NCBI RefSeq assembly: GCF_019704555.1
Contig: NZ_AP024745.1
Location: 4,100,501-4,164,500 of the forward strand
DNA: 64,000 nt
DNA from: Actinoplanes sp. L3-i22
GTDB taxonomy: Bacteria; Actinomycetota; Actinomycetes; Mycobacteriales; Micromonosporaceae
Direction of reading: 5' to 3'
Shown: positions 23,505-32,156 of the stretch, piece by piece
Position numbering within the stretch: the first letter of the stretch is position 1
Layout of the letters: each line of letters opens with the position of its first letter
Made by a program: the position numbers and the translations under genes
The notes under the pieces: generated by a model
Database searches by the model: none
Told to the model about the DNA's origin: nothing
What the model saw: the letters and a program-made list of their open reading frames with translations, nothing else

Positions 23505-26008
23505 CCTCGCTGGCCGCCCGCATGCTCCGGCACCGCCCCGGGGCCTCGTTCGCCACGCTGCTGGCCCTGGCGCTCGGCGCCCTGATCCTCACGGCGATGG
23601 GCATCCTGGTCGAATCCGGTCTGGTGTATCACCCCGCGCCGGGCCGCTATGCCGCCGCTGACCTGGTCGTCGCTCGCCCGGACACCACGTTCGTGACCAA
23701 GGACTTCACCGGCGAGGTCATCCGGAGCACGGTCGCCCTTCCCGAGGGCGGCACCGTCTCCGCCGATCTGGCCGCGAAGATCCGGGGCTTGCCCGGTGTT
23801 GCCGCCGTCGCGACGGACGAGAACATCGCCGTGGCTGTGACCGGCGAGAACGTCCCGGCCGGGCCGCAGCTGAGTGGCCGGGGCTGGTCGAGCGCCGTGC
23901 TGACGCCGTATCACCTGACCGCGGGCAAGGCTCCGGCCGCCGACGACCAGGTCGTGCTCGACGAGTCGGTGGCTGGCGGGGCCAAGCCGGGCGACACGGT
24001 GCGGCTGCTCGTCGGTGGCGCGCTCCGCCCGTACCAGATCAGCGGTCTTGCGAAGGGAAGCGCAACGGCGGCAATTTTCTTCACCGATGCCCACGCCGCG
24101 GCCCGTGCCCCGCATCCCGGCGCGGTGAGCGCCGTCGGCGTCCTGGCGGCGCCGGGCACCGACCTGGCCCAGCTTCAGACCCGGATCGCCGAGCTCGCCG
24201 GCGGGGCGAAAGTTTTCACCCATGCCGACAGCGGTCTGGCGGAAGGTTCCGCCGACAAGGGCGCCGCCACCCTGTTGATCCAGGTGGGGGCATCTTTCGG
24301 CGGCTACGTCGTGCTGTTGATTGTCTTCGTCGTTGCCGCCACCATCGGCCTCTCGGTGCGGCACCGCCGCCGCGACCTCGCTCTGATCCGTGCCGTGGCC
24401 GCCACCCCGGGCCAGGTCCGCCGCATGATCATGGCCGAATCGGGCCTGCTCGGCCTGGTCGCCGCGGCGATCGGCGTGCCGTCCGGCCTGGCCGCCGCCC
24501 ACTGGCTGACCGCCGAACTCACCCACCGCGGCTTCCTGCCGGAGGGCTTCCCGATGGCGCCCGGCGCGCTCGCCGGCCCGGCTGCCGCAGGAATTGTCCT
24601 GCTGTCCGCGGTACTCGCCGGTCTCGTTGCCGCCCGGCGCGTCACCGGCATCAAACCCGCCGAGGCGCTCGGTGAGGCCGCCGCCGAACCCACCACCGCA
24701 GGAAAGTTCCGCCGCATCAGTGGCCTGATCGCGCTGGCCTCGGCGTTCGCGTCGGCCTTCGCCGCGGTCGCGGCCAGCGGGCAGACCGCGCTCGGCGCGG
24801 CACTCGGCATGCTCTACCTGTTCGTCCTCGCGGTCGCCCTGCTGGCGCCGTGGATCAACAACGCGGCGGCTCGTCTGCTCGCGCCGGCGCTGCGCACGAT
24901 CTTCGGCACCAGCGGCTACCTCGCCGCCGCCAACCTGCGCGCCAATGCCCGCGGCACCGCGACCGTGCTGACCTCGCTGGTGCTCGCGGTCGGTTTCGGC
25001 GGTTCGGTGTGGTTCCTGCAGAACAACCTGGAGCGCCAGGCGGTCGCCCAGAGCCGCGCCGGCCTGACGGCCGAGCGGGCGCTGGTCGCTCCGGCGGGCC
25101 TGTCCAAGTCCGCGGTGGCCGAGGTCAGAGCGATTTCCGGGGTACGGGCGGTGACGCCCGTGCGGCACACCACGGTGGTGGCAGCGCTGATGGGTGACGG
25201 CGAGTCGATCGGCGCCCGCGCCGTCGACCCGGCCAGCCTGACCGACACTATCGACCTCGGCGTGCGCGACGGCAGCCTGGCCGATCTGACCGACGGCACG
25301 GTCGCCGTCTCCGGCACGCAGGCGTCCACGTTCAGCTGGAAACTCGGCGCGACCGTGGACCTGCGCCTCGGCGACGGCACCGCGGTGAAACCCAAGGTCG
25401 TTGCCATCTACCAGCGCGGACTCGGTTTCGGCGACATTATCCTTCCGCTGTCGACGGTCGCCGGGCACACCACGACGAACCTCGACGACGAGCTGCTGAT
25501 CAGTGCCCCGGCCTCGGCCGATGCCGCACTGCGCGGCGTCGCGGCCGCGCACCCGGGCAGCGCCCTGGTCGACACCGCCACGCTGACCGGCGGCCTCGCG
25601 AAGGATCTCGCGCTCAGTGCCTGGCTGAACCGTCTGCTGATCGCCGTGATGGTCGGCTACACCGTGGTCGCGGCCGCCAACACGATGGTGATGGCCGCGC
25701 TTGCCCGCCGTCGTGAGCTGGCCCTGCTGCGGCTGACCGGGGTGACCCGGCGGCAGGTCAGGCGGATGGTCAACGCGGAGCAACTCGGTCTGCTCGGCAC
25801 CGCGGTGATCCTCGGCGGGGCGATCGCGGCGCTGACGTTGAGCAGTGTGGTCCGGGCGCTGACCGGCAGCCTGGTGCCCTACGTGCCGCCGCTGGGCGGG
25901 GCGATCGTCCTCGGGGGCACGGCGGTGCTGGCCCTGGCCACGACGGTGCTGCCGATCGCCCGGCTGCTGCGGGTGCCGCCGGTCGAGCACATCGGCATCA
26001 AGGAGTGA
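23501..26008 (+). CDS. ABC exporter permease, FtsX/MacB type
   Basis: An 835-residue permease. An N-terminal helix (ATLLALALGALILTAMGILV) is followed by an extracellular domain, then two FtsX units with three helices each (around residues 265-380 and 710-825) separated by a second extracellular domain. Motifs such as RRRDLALIRAVAATPGQVRRMI and RRRELALLRLTGVTRRQVRRMV are the repeated FtsX signature before each helix set. Proteins of this duplicated form export peptides or lipids, or confer resistance to envelope-active antibiotics. With the two-component system upstream this forms the classical detoxification module; the ligand is unknown. Confidence 0.92.
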   Translation: MTSLAARMLRHRPGASFATLLALALGALILTAMGILVESGLVYHPAPGRYAAADLVVARPDTTFVTKDFTGEVIRSTVALPEGGTVSADLAAKIRGLPGVAAVATDENIAVAVTGENVPAGPQLSGRGWSSAVLTPYHLTAGKAPAADDQVVLDESVAGGAKPGDTVRLLVGGALRPYQISGLAKGSATAAIFFTDAHAAARAPHPGAVSAVGVLAAPGTDLAQLQTRIAELAGGAKVFTHADSGLAEGSADKGAATLLIQVGASFGGYVVLLIVFVVAATIGLSVRHRRRDLALIRAVAATPGQVRRMIMAESGLLGLVAAAIGVPSGLAAAHWLTAELTHRGFLPEGFPMAPGALAGPAAAGIVLLSAVLAGLVAARRVTGIKPAEALGEAAAEPTTAGKFRRISGLIALASAFASAFAAVAASGQTALGAALGMLYLFVLAVALLAPWINNAAARLLAPALRTIFGTSGYLAAANLRANARGTATVLTSLVLAVGFGGSVWFLQNNLERQAVAQSRAGLTAERALVAPAGLSKSAVAEVRAISGVRAVTPVRHTTVVAALMGDGESIGARAVDPASLTDTIDLGVRDGSLADLTDGTVAVSGTQASTFSWKLGATVDLRLGDGTAVKPKVVAIYQRGLGFGDIILPLSTVAGHTTTNLDDELLISAPASADAALRGVAAAHPGSALVDTATLTGGLAKDLALSAWLNRLLIAVMVGYTVVAAANTMVMAALARRRELALLRLTGVTRRQVRRMVNAEQLGLLGTAVILGGAIAALTLSSVVRALTGSLVPYVPPLGGAIVLGGTAVLALATTVLPIARLLRVPPVEHIGIKE

Positions 26009-26137
26009 TCCGCGAGTCGGTGCGCGCCTCTGCATCGGCGCGCATCGACTGCCGGCGGTGGGCTCGTCGGAAAGTTTCGTGTTTCGCCGCGGATGACCCA
26101 CCGGCGGTCATGGCGAGCGCGTGGCAGTGTTGGGGAA

Positions 26138-26944
26138 ATGATCAAAGATGTCGGTGCGGAGCTGACCGAGGCGGCGTTCATGTACGACTACGTGACCGGC
26201 ACGCCGGAGCCCGCCCGCACACACCTCGGCGCGGCGTCAGCACGGATCGGTGGGGCTGTGGTGCTGGCCTTGCCGGGCAGCGCCTCGATGTACTGGAACA
26301 AGGCGCTCGGATTCGGTGTCGCCGAACCGTTCACCCTGGGCATGCTGGACGAGGTCGTCGATTTCTACCGTGCGCAGGGCGTCGAGCAGGCGGTGCTGCA
26401 GATCGTTCCGGAGGTGCTGCCGGAAGGTTTTACCGGGGCGGCTGCTCGGTTGGGTCTCGAGCGTGGCAATCCGTGGGTCAAGCTGAGCGGTGACCCCGAC
26501 GAGATGGCTGCGGGGAAGACCGAACTTCGGGTCGGGCCGGTGGCCGCCGAGCAGGCTGGGGCATGGGCCGATCTGGTGTTGGAGACTTTCGGCATGCCGC
26601 GCGGGGATTTGACCGCGATGCTCGCCTCCACCGTGGGGCGTCCCGGTTGGCATCCGTTCGCCGCGTGGGACGGGGCCGAGATCGTGGCCGGTGGCAATGT
26701 GTATGTGAGTGGTGAGAACGCTGCGCTGAACGCCGCTGCCACTCGGCCTACGCACCGTGGTCGTGGGGCGCAGTCGGCTTTGATCGCGGCCCGGGCCGCT
26801 GCGGCTGCCGAGGCCGGGGCGCGGCGGGTGTACGCGGAGACCGGGAAGCCGGCCGTCGGCGCACACAATCCGTCGCTGGCCAACATGGTTCGTGCGGGCC
26901 TTACCCCTCGATACGAGCGTGACAACTGGGTGTGGCGGCCCTGA
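26138..26944 (+). CDS. GNAT-family acetyltransferase
   Basis: A 268-residue protein with a GNAT core in the C-terminal half: beta-bulge and acetyl-CoA loop in THRGRGAQSALIAARAAAAAEAG (the Q/RxxGxG/A motif) and the strand-helix YAETGKPAVGAHNPSLANMVRAGL at the end. The N-terminal half (MYWNKALGFGV, VDFYRAQGVEQAVLQIVPEVLP) looks like a degenerate second GNAT unit. The ATG at 26138 lies after GGGG. Monocistronic by layout. Substrate unknown. Confidence 0.85.
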   Translation: MIKDVGAELTEAAFMYDYVTGTPEPARTHLGAASARIGGAVVLALPGSASMYWNKALGFGVAEPFTLGMLDEVVDFYRAQGVEQAVLQIVPEVLPEGFTGAAARLGLERGNPWVKLSGDPDEMAAGKTELRVGPVAAEQAGAWADLVLETFGMPRGDLTAMLASTVGRPGWHPFAAWDGAEIVAGGNVYVSGENAALNAAATRPTHRGRGAQSALIAARAAAAAEAGARRVYAETGKPAVGAHNPSLANMVRAGLTPRYERDNWVWRP

Positions 26945-26962
26945 TCGGTCGGTTGTCTCCCC

Positions 26963-26995
26963 GACGGGTCCGCCTGGCCTGTCGCCGGATCCGTC
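26963..26995. terminator. Hairpin between convergent genes
   Basis: GACGGGTCCG and CGGATCCGTC form a 10-base stem with one G-T wobble and a 13-base loop, placed between the rightward acetyltransferase and the leftward acyl-CoA synthetase. A bidirectional terminator is likely. Confidence 0.55.
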
Positions 26996-27050
26996 GGGCG
27001 CGCCACAGGAGGTGTCACTACTGACGGCCTGCGTGCAGGGAGGCACGATC

Positions 27051-28655
27051 CTACGAGAGTTCCCGGATCGAGATTTCGCGCATCTCCACCTTGCGGACCT
27101 TTCCGGTGATCGTCATCGGGAAGTCGTCGACGATGCGGACGTAGCGCGGAATCTTGTAGTGCGCGAGCTTGCCGGCGCAGAACGCGCGCAGGCTTTCCGC
27201 GTCCAGCGGGATCGTGGCCGGCTTCATCCGGATCCAGGCCATGACCTCCTCGCCGTACTTCTCGTCCGGTACGCCGATCACCTGGACGTCGAGCACGTCG
27301 CCGTGGGTGAGAAGGAATTCTTCGACCTCGCGTGGCGAGATGTTTTCGCCACCACGGATGACCAGGTCCTTGATCCGGCCGGTGATCTTCAGATACCCGT
27401 CGCTGTCCATCACCGCGAGGTCGCCGGTGTGCATCCATCCTTCGGCATCGACGGCTTCGGCGGTTTTTTCCGCCTGCTCCCAGTACCCGAGCATCACCGA
27501 GTACCCGCGGGTGCACAGTTCGCCGGTGGACCCGATCGGGGTGGTCGCGCCCTCGGCGTCGACAATTTTCACTTCCAGGTGCGGCCCGACCCGGCCGACC
27601 GTGGACACCCGCCGCTCCAGACTGTCGTCGGTGCGGGTCTGGCAGGAGACCGGCGACGTCTCGGTCATGCCGTAGCAGATCGACACCTCGGTCATCCCCA
27701 TCCGATCGATGACCTGCTTCATCGTCTCCACCGGACACGGCGAGCCGGCCATGATCCCGGTGCGCAGCGAGGACAGGTCGAAGGAGGTGAACTGGGGATG
27801 GTTGAGCATGGCGATGAACATCGTCGGCACGCCGTACAGCGAGGTGCAACTTTCCTTCGCCACTGCCTGCAGCGTCAGCCCGGGGTCGAACCCGGGCGCC
27901 GGGATCACCATCGTGGCGCCGTGGCTGGTGGCCGCGAGATTGCCCAGCACCATGCCGAAGCAGTGGTAGAACGGCACGGGGATGCAGATCCGGTCCGCCT
28001 CGGTGTAGTCGATCAACTCACCGACGAAGTAGCCGTTGTTCAGGATGTTGCGGTGCGAGAGCGTCGCGCCCTTGGGGAAACCGGTGGTCCCGGACGTGTA
28101 CTGGATGTTGATCGGATCCGCCGGCCGCAGCGTGGACTCGATCTCGTCGAGAACAGCCGGGTCGTCGGAGGTTTCCGTCAGCGAGTTCCAGGACGGCTCG
28201 CCGATCAGGACCACATCGCGCAGGTCCGGGCACTCCGGGCGAACCTCGGCGATCATTGCCGCGTAGTCCGAGGTCTTGAAGGAAGAAACCGCCACCAGGG
28301 TGCGCACGCCGGATTGCCGCAGCACATACCGCAACTCGTGGCTGCGATATGCCGGGTTGACCGTGACCAGGATCGCGCCGAGGCGGGCCGTCGCGTACTG
28401 CACCAGCACCCACTCCGCGCAGTTCGGCGCCCAGATTCCGACCCGGTCGCCCTTGGCGATGCCGAGTCGTCGCAGGCCCAGCGCCACCCGATCCACTGAG
28501 GCCTTGAGCTGCGAGTACGTCCAGCGTAGGCCGGAGGCGCAGTCGACCAGGGCTTCCCGATCCCCGTGCCGGGCGACGGTGGCCAGCAGGTCGGCGCTGA
28601 TGGTGCTTTCCAACAACGGCGGCTTGCTCGGCCCGGCGCTGATGCTGAGTTCCAC
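27051..28655 (-). CDS. Acyl-CoA synthetase (AMP-forming, ANL superfamily)
   Basis: A 534-residue enzyme that would activate a carboxylic acid as acyl-AMP and load it on CoA. The core P-loop-like motif is [18 protein letters not shown], followed by [11 protein letters not shown] (A5), [12 protein letters not shown] (A7), [21 protein letters not shown] (A8) and catalytic Lys in the C-terminal [11 protein letters not shown] (A10). The length is standard. I chose the GTG at 28655, which has GGGGAGG 5 bases upstream; an identical site-plus-GTG lies 21 bases further out. The fatty or aryl acid is not defined. It is not in an operon with beta-oxidation genes. Confidence 0.88.
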   Translation of the reverse strand: MELSISAGPSKPPLLESTISADLLATVARHGDREALVDCASGLRWTYSQLKASVDRVALGLRRLGIAKGDRVGIWAPNCAEWVLVQYATARLGAILVTVNPAYRSHELRYVLRQSGVRTLVAVSSFKTSDYAAMIAEVRPECPDLRDVVLIGEPSWNSLTETSDDPAVLDEIESTLRPADPINIQYTSGTTGFPKGATLSHRNILNNGYFVGELIDYTEADRICIPVPFYHCFGMVLGNLAATSHGATMVIPAPGFDPGLTLQAVAKESCTSLYGVPTMFIAMLNHPQFTSFDLSSLRTGIMAGSPCPVETMKQVIDRMGMTEVSICYGMTETSPVSCQTRTDDSLERRVSTVGRVGPHLEVKIVDAEGATTPIGSTGELCTRGYSVMLGYWEQAEKTAEAVDAEGWMHTGDLAVMDSDGYLKITGRIKDLVIRGGENISPREVEEFLLTHGDVLDVQVIGVPDEKYGEEVMAWIRMKPATIPLDAESLRAFCAGKLAHYKIPRYVRIVDDFPMTITGKVRKVEMREISIRELS

Positions 28656-28688
28656 GGTGACCTCCCCAGGTTCCACGGTGACCTCCCC
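28653..28688 (-). promoter_or_regulatory. Duplicated ribosome-binding site and start codon
   Basis: The block TTCCACGGTGACCTCCCC occurs twice, 21 bases apart. On the minus strand each copy is GGGGAGGTCACCGTGGAA, a perfect ribosome site plus GTG start. Because 21 is a multiple of three both starts are in frame with the synthetase (28676 and 28655). This may raise initiation or is a simple duplication. Confidence 0.7.
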
Positions 28689-28784
28689 GTCATGCGTATA
28701 TGACCCGGAGCGCATCTTCACCCGGATTGCCGACACTGCCAGGCCGATGTGGACCGGCGGTTGGATTTGGGAGGATCAATCCTC

Positions 28785-29600
28785 GTGACGTATCTCGTGC
28801 GCCGGATCGATCCTGAAGAGTGGCGTGAGCTGCGGGCGATCAGGCTCGAGGCGTTGCGCGACACGCCGACCGCGTTCAGCTCGTCATACGCCGAGGTCGC
28901 CGCGCGGTCCGACGCGTTCTGGCAGGAAATGGCGACCGTCGAGGCGACCTCAGACAGTTCCGCGACCTTTGTCGCGTGCGACGGCGGTGACGGCGGTAGC
29001 GGCCACGGTGAGAGTGGCGGTCGCGGCGGTGACGGCTGTAGCAGCCAGGGTGAGAGCGGTTGTCACAGTGGCGATTGCGGTGGCGGTTGCTGTGGGCGTG
29101 GCGGCTATGGCGGCGGTCGCGGGCACGGCGGCGATGGCGGTCACGGTCACGGAGGCGATGGCGGTCATGGTGGCGGCGATGGCGGTCGCGATGGCGGTCG
29201 TGGTGACGGCGATTGGGTGGGGGTGGCGAGTGCTGGGCCATTGGTGGAGGTTTTCGACCATGCGCACGTCCATGCGGTCTACGTCAGCCCGGCGCACCGT
29301 GGGTCGGGTGGGCCGGCCGTCCACCTGATGGAGGCGGCGATCCGTTTCGCGAAGGAAAATATCGACGTCTCGCGGCTGACGCTCGGTGTCCATGAGGACA
29401 ACGGGCGAGCGCTCGCGTTCTACCGGCGAATCGGTTTCGAGATGACCAGCAAGGTGATCCCATACCGCCCGAACCCGTCGGAGCGTTGCTTGATCATGGA
29501 GTACGTCGGCCGGTCGCCGACCTGGTCGCGTCCAGAGCCGTCAGCAACGGCGGCACCCGCGCCGCCATCCACGGAAGGATCCGCTGGAGACCAGCGATGA
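28785..29600 (+). CDS. GNAT acetyltransferase interrupted by a Gly/His/Asp-rich insert
   Basis: A 271-residue protein. Residues 1-62 and 144-250 together make a normal GNAT fold: N-terminal VRRIDPEEWRELRAIRLEALRDTPTAF, then HVHAVYVSPAHRGSGGPAVHLMEAAI and LTLGVHEDNGRALAFYRRIGFEM. Between two core strands, residues about 65-143 are almost only Gly, Asp, His, Arg, Ser and Cys (for example GDGGHGHGGDGGHGGGDGG). The underlying DNA is a GGCGATGGCGGTCACGG-like in-frame repeat. The insert could bind metal ions or be a neutral expansion in a surface loop. The GTG at 28785 has GGGAGG about 10 bases upstream. The tail after residue 250 is Pro/Ser-rich. Confidence 0.78.
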   Translation: MTYLVRRIDPEEWRELRAIRLEALRDTPTAFSSSYAEVAARSDAFWQEMATVEATSDSSATFVACDGGDGGSGHGESGGRGGDGCSSQGESGCHSGDCGGGCCGRGGYGGGRGHGGDGGHGHGGDGGHGGGDGGRDGGRGDGDWVGVASAGPLVEVFDHAHVHAVYVSPAHRGSGGPAVHLMEAAIRFAKENIDVSRLTLGVHEDNGRALAFYRRIGFEMTSKVIPYRPNPSERCLIMEYVGRSPTWSRPEPSATAAPAPPSTEGSAGDQR

Positions 29601-29683
29601 CCGGGGCTCCGCTGCCAGGGCCAGAACCTGAACCCGGCCGGCCCGAGGCGGCCGCTGAGCTGCTTGAAGGAGAACGGTCCCGG

Positions 29684-29868
29684 CCGCGTGGGGCGAGTCT
29701 TCGGGCGTAGGGCCGATTCCGGGCGTGGGGCGGGTCTTCGGGCGTAGGGCCGATTCCGGGCGTGGGGCGGGTCTTCGGGCGTAGGGCCGATTCCGGGCGT
29801 GGGGCGGGTCTCCGGGTGCGGGCCCGATCGCGGGCGTGGGGTGGCCTTCGGGTGCGGGTCCGATCGCG
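29684..29868. repeat. 37-base tandem repeat, five copies
   Basis: Units begin near 29684, then at 29721, 29758, 29795 and 29832. Two central copies are identical, starting GGGCGTGGGGCGGGTCTTCG and ending GGGCCGATTCC; the last two have drifted to GGGTGCGGGCCCGATCGC. 37 is not a multiple of three. Confidence 0.88.
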
Positions 29869-30099
29869 GGCGTTCGTGCGATTTCGAACAGGAACGGGCA
29901 GATTTCCCGGAATCGCGCCGCGCCGGTCCGGGGAGTCGTGCCGCTCCGGGCTGGCGAGCAGCAGTGCGCCGGCGGCGCTGAGCGCGACCAGCAGAGCGAC
30001 TCCGGCCCGAAGCGCGGCCATTTGCAGAAAGGTACCCGCAGTCGAACTCCTCGGTTAATGCTCATATTTCGACTTGCGCATGGAAGGAAAGCATTGTCA

Positions 30100-30150
30100 G
30101 TTCGCTATTAGACGATAATTTTCGAATACGAATACCGTTTCACTCCTCAG
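30100..30150. promoter_or_regulatory. AT-rich promoter/operator region of the metal transporter
   Basis: This 50-base stretch (ATTAGACGATAATTTTCGAA then TACGAATACC) is the most AT-rich point for several kb and directly precedes the solute-binding gene. It includes TTCG-AATA-CGAA symmetry and GATAATTTTC, reminiscent of Fur/Zur-type sites, but it matches no consensus closely. Metal-dependent repression is inferred from gene content. Confidence 0.4.
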
Positions 30151-30163
30151 CGACAGGAGCGAA

Positions 30164-31099
30164 ATGATGAAGCACGCACAGCGCATGCTCTGGGCCGCGA
30201 CCGCCCTTGCCGTCCTTGCCGGATGTAGCTCGACGGCGTCGGGCGGCGAGAAGACCACGACCGGAACGGCGAAACTTTCCGTCGTGGCGACCACCCCGGA
30301 AGTGGCCGATTTCGTCCGCAACATCGGCGGCTCCGACGTCGACGTAACGCAGATCATCAAGCCGAACGTCGACCCTCACGAGTACGAGCCGACCCCCGCC
30401 GACCTGCAGGCCATCGCGGTGGCGAAAGTTGTCGTCAAGAACGGGGTCGATCTGGAGAAGTGGCTCGACGGCACGATCGAGTCGGCCGGCTTCAAGGGCG
30501 CGGTCGTCGACTCCAGCCAGGGTGTCACCCTGCGCAAGGGTGCGGAGGAGGGCGAGGAGAGCGACCCGCACATCTGGCACGACCCCCGCAACGCCAAGAT
30601 CATGGTGACCAACATCGAGAAGGGGCTGGCCGCCGCGGATCCGGCCCGGGCCAGCACGTTCGAGGCCAACCTCACCAGCTACGCCGCGTCGATCGACAAG
30701 CTCGACGCGGACAACGAGGCCGCGTTCGGCAAGCTGCCGCAGGCTGACCGCGAACTGGTCACCAACCATGACGCGTTCGGGTACTACGTCCAGCGCTACG
30801 GCCTGCAGTTCGTCGGCTCGGTGATCCCCAGTATGGACACCTCGGCGGAACTTTCCGCCAAGCAGCTCACCGACCTGGTGGCGAAGATCAAGGCGACCGG
30901 TACGAAGGCAATTTTCACCGAGAGCTCGCTGCCGCCGAAGACTGCCGAGGCCATCGCCCAGCAGGCCGGGGTCAAAGTCGTCGCCGGTGAGGACGCGCTG
31001 TTCGGCGACAGCCTCGGTGCGGCGGGCACGCCGGAGGGCACCTATCTCGGCGCCGAGCAGCACAACACCAAGGTCATCGTCGAAGCCCTGGCCGGCTGA
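30164..31099 (+). CDS. Metal-ion ABC transporter, solute-binding lipoprotein (ZnuA/TroA type)
   Basis: A 311-residue cluster 9 binding protein. The lipoprotein signal ends in LAGCSS with Cys21. Metal ligands are the expected His residues in VDPHEYEPTP, DPHIWHDPRNA and VTNHDAFGYYVQRYG plus an Asp near FGDSLG. The His-rich loop typical of Zn-specific ZnuA is absent or reduced to a short acidic loop (GAEEGEESDPH), so zinc and manganese are both possible. AGGAG lies 4 bases before the first ATG and 7 before an adjacent second ATG. First gene of a four-gene operon. Confidence 0.92.
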   Translation: MMKHAQRMLWAATALAVLAGCSSTASGGEKTTTGTAKLSVVATTPEVADFVRNIGGSDVDVTQIIKPNVDPHEYEPTPADLQAIAVAKVVVKNGVDLEKWLDGTIESAGFKGAVVDSSQGVTLRKGAEEGEESDPHIWHDPRNAKIMVTNIEKGLAAADPARASTFEANLTSYAASIDKLDADNEAAFGKLPQADRELVTNHDAFGYYVQRYGLQFVGSVIPSMDTSAELSAKQLTDLVAKIKATGTKAIFTESSLPPKTAEAIAQQAGVKVVAGEDALFGDSLGAAGTPEGTYLGAEQHNTKVIVEALAG

Positions 31100-31100
31100 C

Positions 31101-32156
31101 ATGGAGCACCGTTCGCCGGCCGTGCCGGACCGGCGGGTACCAGGCGTGCCGGATCAGCGGTCGCCGGCCCCGCCGGATCAGCGGGTGCCGGCCGTGCCGG
31201 ACCAGCGGCCGCCGGCCGAAGCCGGCCCGCGGCCTGCCGTGGACAACGACCGGCCACCGCCGGCCGAGCCAGGCTCCGTTGCCTCCCGCCCGGACTCGCG
31301 TTCCGCGACCGGTGATCCCCAGCAGCCGTCGGCGGAGATCAGATCCACCGGCCTCGGCGCGGGCCCGAGCCCCGGCCCGGAAAACGGCCGGCGGTTGGTG
31401 GCCGAGTCCATTGCCCTGCGCTACGACCAGGTCAGCGTCGGCTACCAGGGCACTCCGGTGCTCACCGACATCGAACTGGAGCTGCGGGCCGGCGAACGCC
31501 TGGCGCTGGTCGGCCCGAACGGCGCCGGCAAGTCCACACTGATCAAGTCGATGCTCGGACTCACCCAGATCCTCGGCGGGACGGCGACCGTGCTCGGCCG
31601 CCACCCGGCGCGGGCCCGCGGCTCGGCCGGCTACGTGCCGCAGACCGACCGCCTCGACGCCGACTTCCCGGTCACCGTCCGCCAGGTCGTGATGATGGGC
31701 CGCTACCGCCAACTCGGCTGGTGGCGGCCTGCCCGGGCCACCGACCGCCAGGCTGTCACCGACGCGCTCGAACGGGTCGGGCTGGCCGGCCGCGCGAAGG
31801 AACGTTTCGGCACGCTCTCCGGCGGCCAGCGCCAGCGCGTGCTGCTGGCCCGCGCGATCGCGTCCGCACCCCGGCTGCTGCTGCTCGACGAGCCGTTCAA
31901 CGGCGTCGACGCGATCAGCCAGGACGCCATCGTCCGGGTACTGCAGGAACTTTCCTTCGAAGGCACCGCGCTGGTGATCAGCACCCACGACCTGGCCGTT
32001 GCCTGGGACCTCGCCGATCAGGTCTGCCTGATCAACCGGCGGCAGTGGGCGGTGGGCCCGGCAGGCGAGACCCTCACGGCAAAAACCTTGAGGCTTGCGT
32101 ACGGCAGTGCCGCCATCGAGGTGGCCGAGGGCCGGATGGTCGTGGTCGAGCCGTGA
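31101..32156 (+). CDS. Metal-ion ABC transporter ATPase with Pro-rich N-terminal extension
   Basis: A 351-residue ATPase if started at the ATG at 31101, one base after the lipoprotein stop. The ATPase core begins near residue 101: Walker A LVGPNGAGKSTLI, Q-loop GYVPQTD, signature LSGGQRQRVLLARAI, Walker B LLLLDEPFNGVD, His switch STHDLAVAWD. The first 100 residues are a disordered extension with four 8-residue repeats of VPDQR type (DNA unit 24 bases, 31122-31217), then more Pro/Ala/Gly. A GTG near residue 100 would give a normal-length ATPase but has a poor ribosome site. Ends in a GTGA overlap with the first permease. Confidence 0.9.
   Translation: MEHRSPAVPDRRVPGVPDQRSPAPPDQRVPAVPDQRPPAEAGPRPAVDNDRPPPAEPGSVASRPDSRSATGDPQQPSAEIRSTGLGAGPSPGPENGRRLVAESIALRYDQVSVGYQGTPVLTDIELELRAGERLALVGPNGAGKSTLIKSMLGLTQILGGTATVLGRHPARARGSAGYVPQTDRLDADFPVTVRQVVMMGRYRQLGWWRPARATDRQAVTDALERVGLAGRAKERFGTLSGGQRQRVLLARAIASAPRLLLLDEPFNGVDAISQDAIVRVLQELSFEGTALVISTHDLAVAWDLADQVCLINRRQWAVGPAGETLTAKTLRLAYGSAAIEVAEGRMVVVEP
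31122..31217. repeat. 24-base in-frame repeat in the ATPase N-terminus
   Basis: Four copies at 31122, 31146, 31170 and 31194 encode the octapeptide VPDQRxPx with minor changes. The unit is a multiple of three and keeps the frame, unlike most intergenic repeats in this window. Confidence 0.75.

Larger units (their letters stand above)
29601..30163. other. Intergenic region with 37-base minisatellite and promoter
   Basis: About 560 bases between rightward genes. It has the 37-base tandem repeat (29684-29868), then DNA that on the minus strand opens with a hydrophobic run (MAALRAGVALLVALSAAGALLLA from 30021) but has no ribosome site and runs into the repeat, so I do not call a gene. The last 100 bases are AT-rich and contain the metal-transporter promoter. 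Confidence 0.5.

Noticed and set aside
29494..30021. A long leftward frame opening with a hydrophobic, signal-like run (MAALRAGVALLVALSAAGALLLA).
   Set aside because: There is no ribosome site, and most of the frame is the 37-base repeat read through, whose unit does not keep a frame. The first 50 codons could be the remnant of a small gene, but support is too thin.
30100..30150. A defined Zur or MntR box upstream of the metal importer.
   Set aside because: The AT-rich element has partial symmetry but does not match either consensus well enough to name a regulator.
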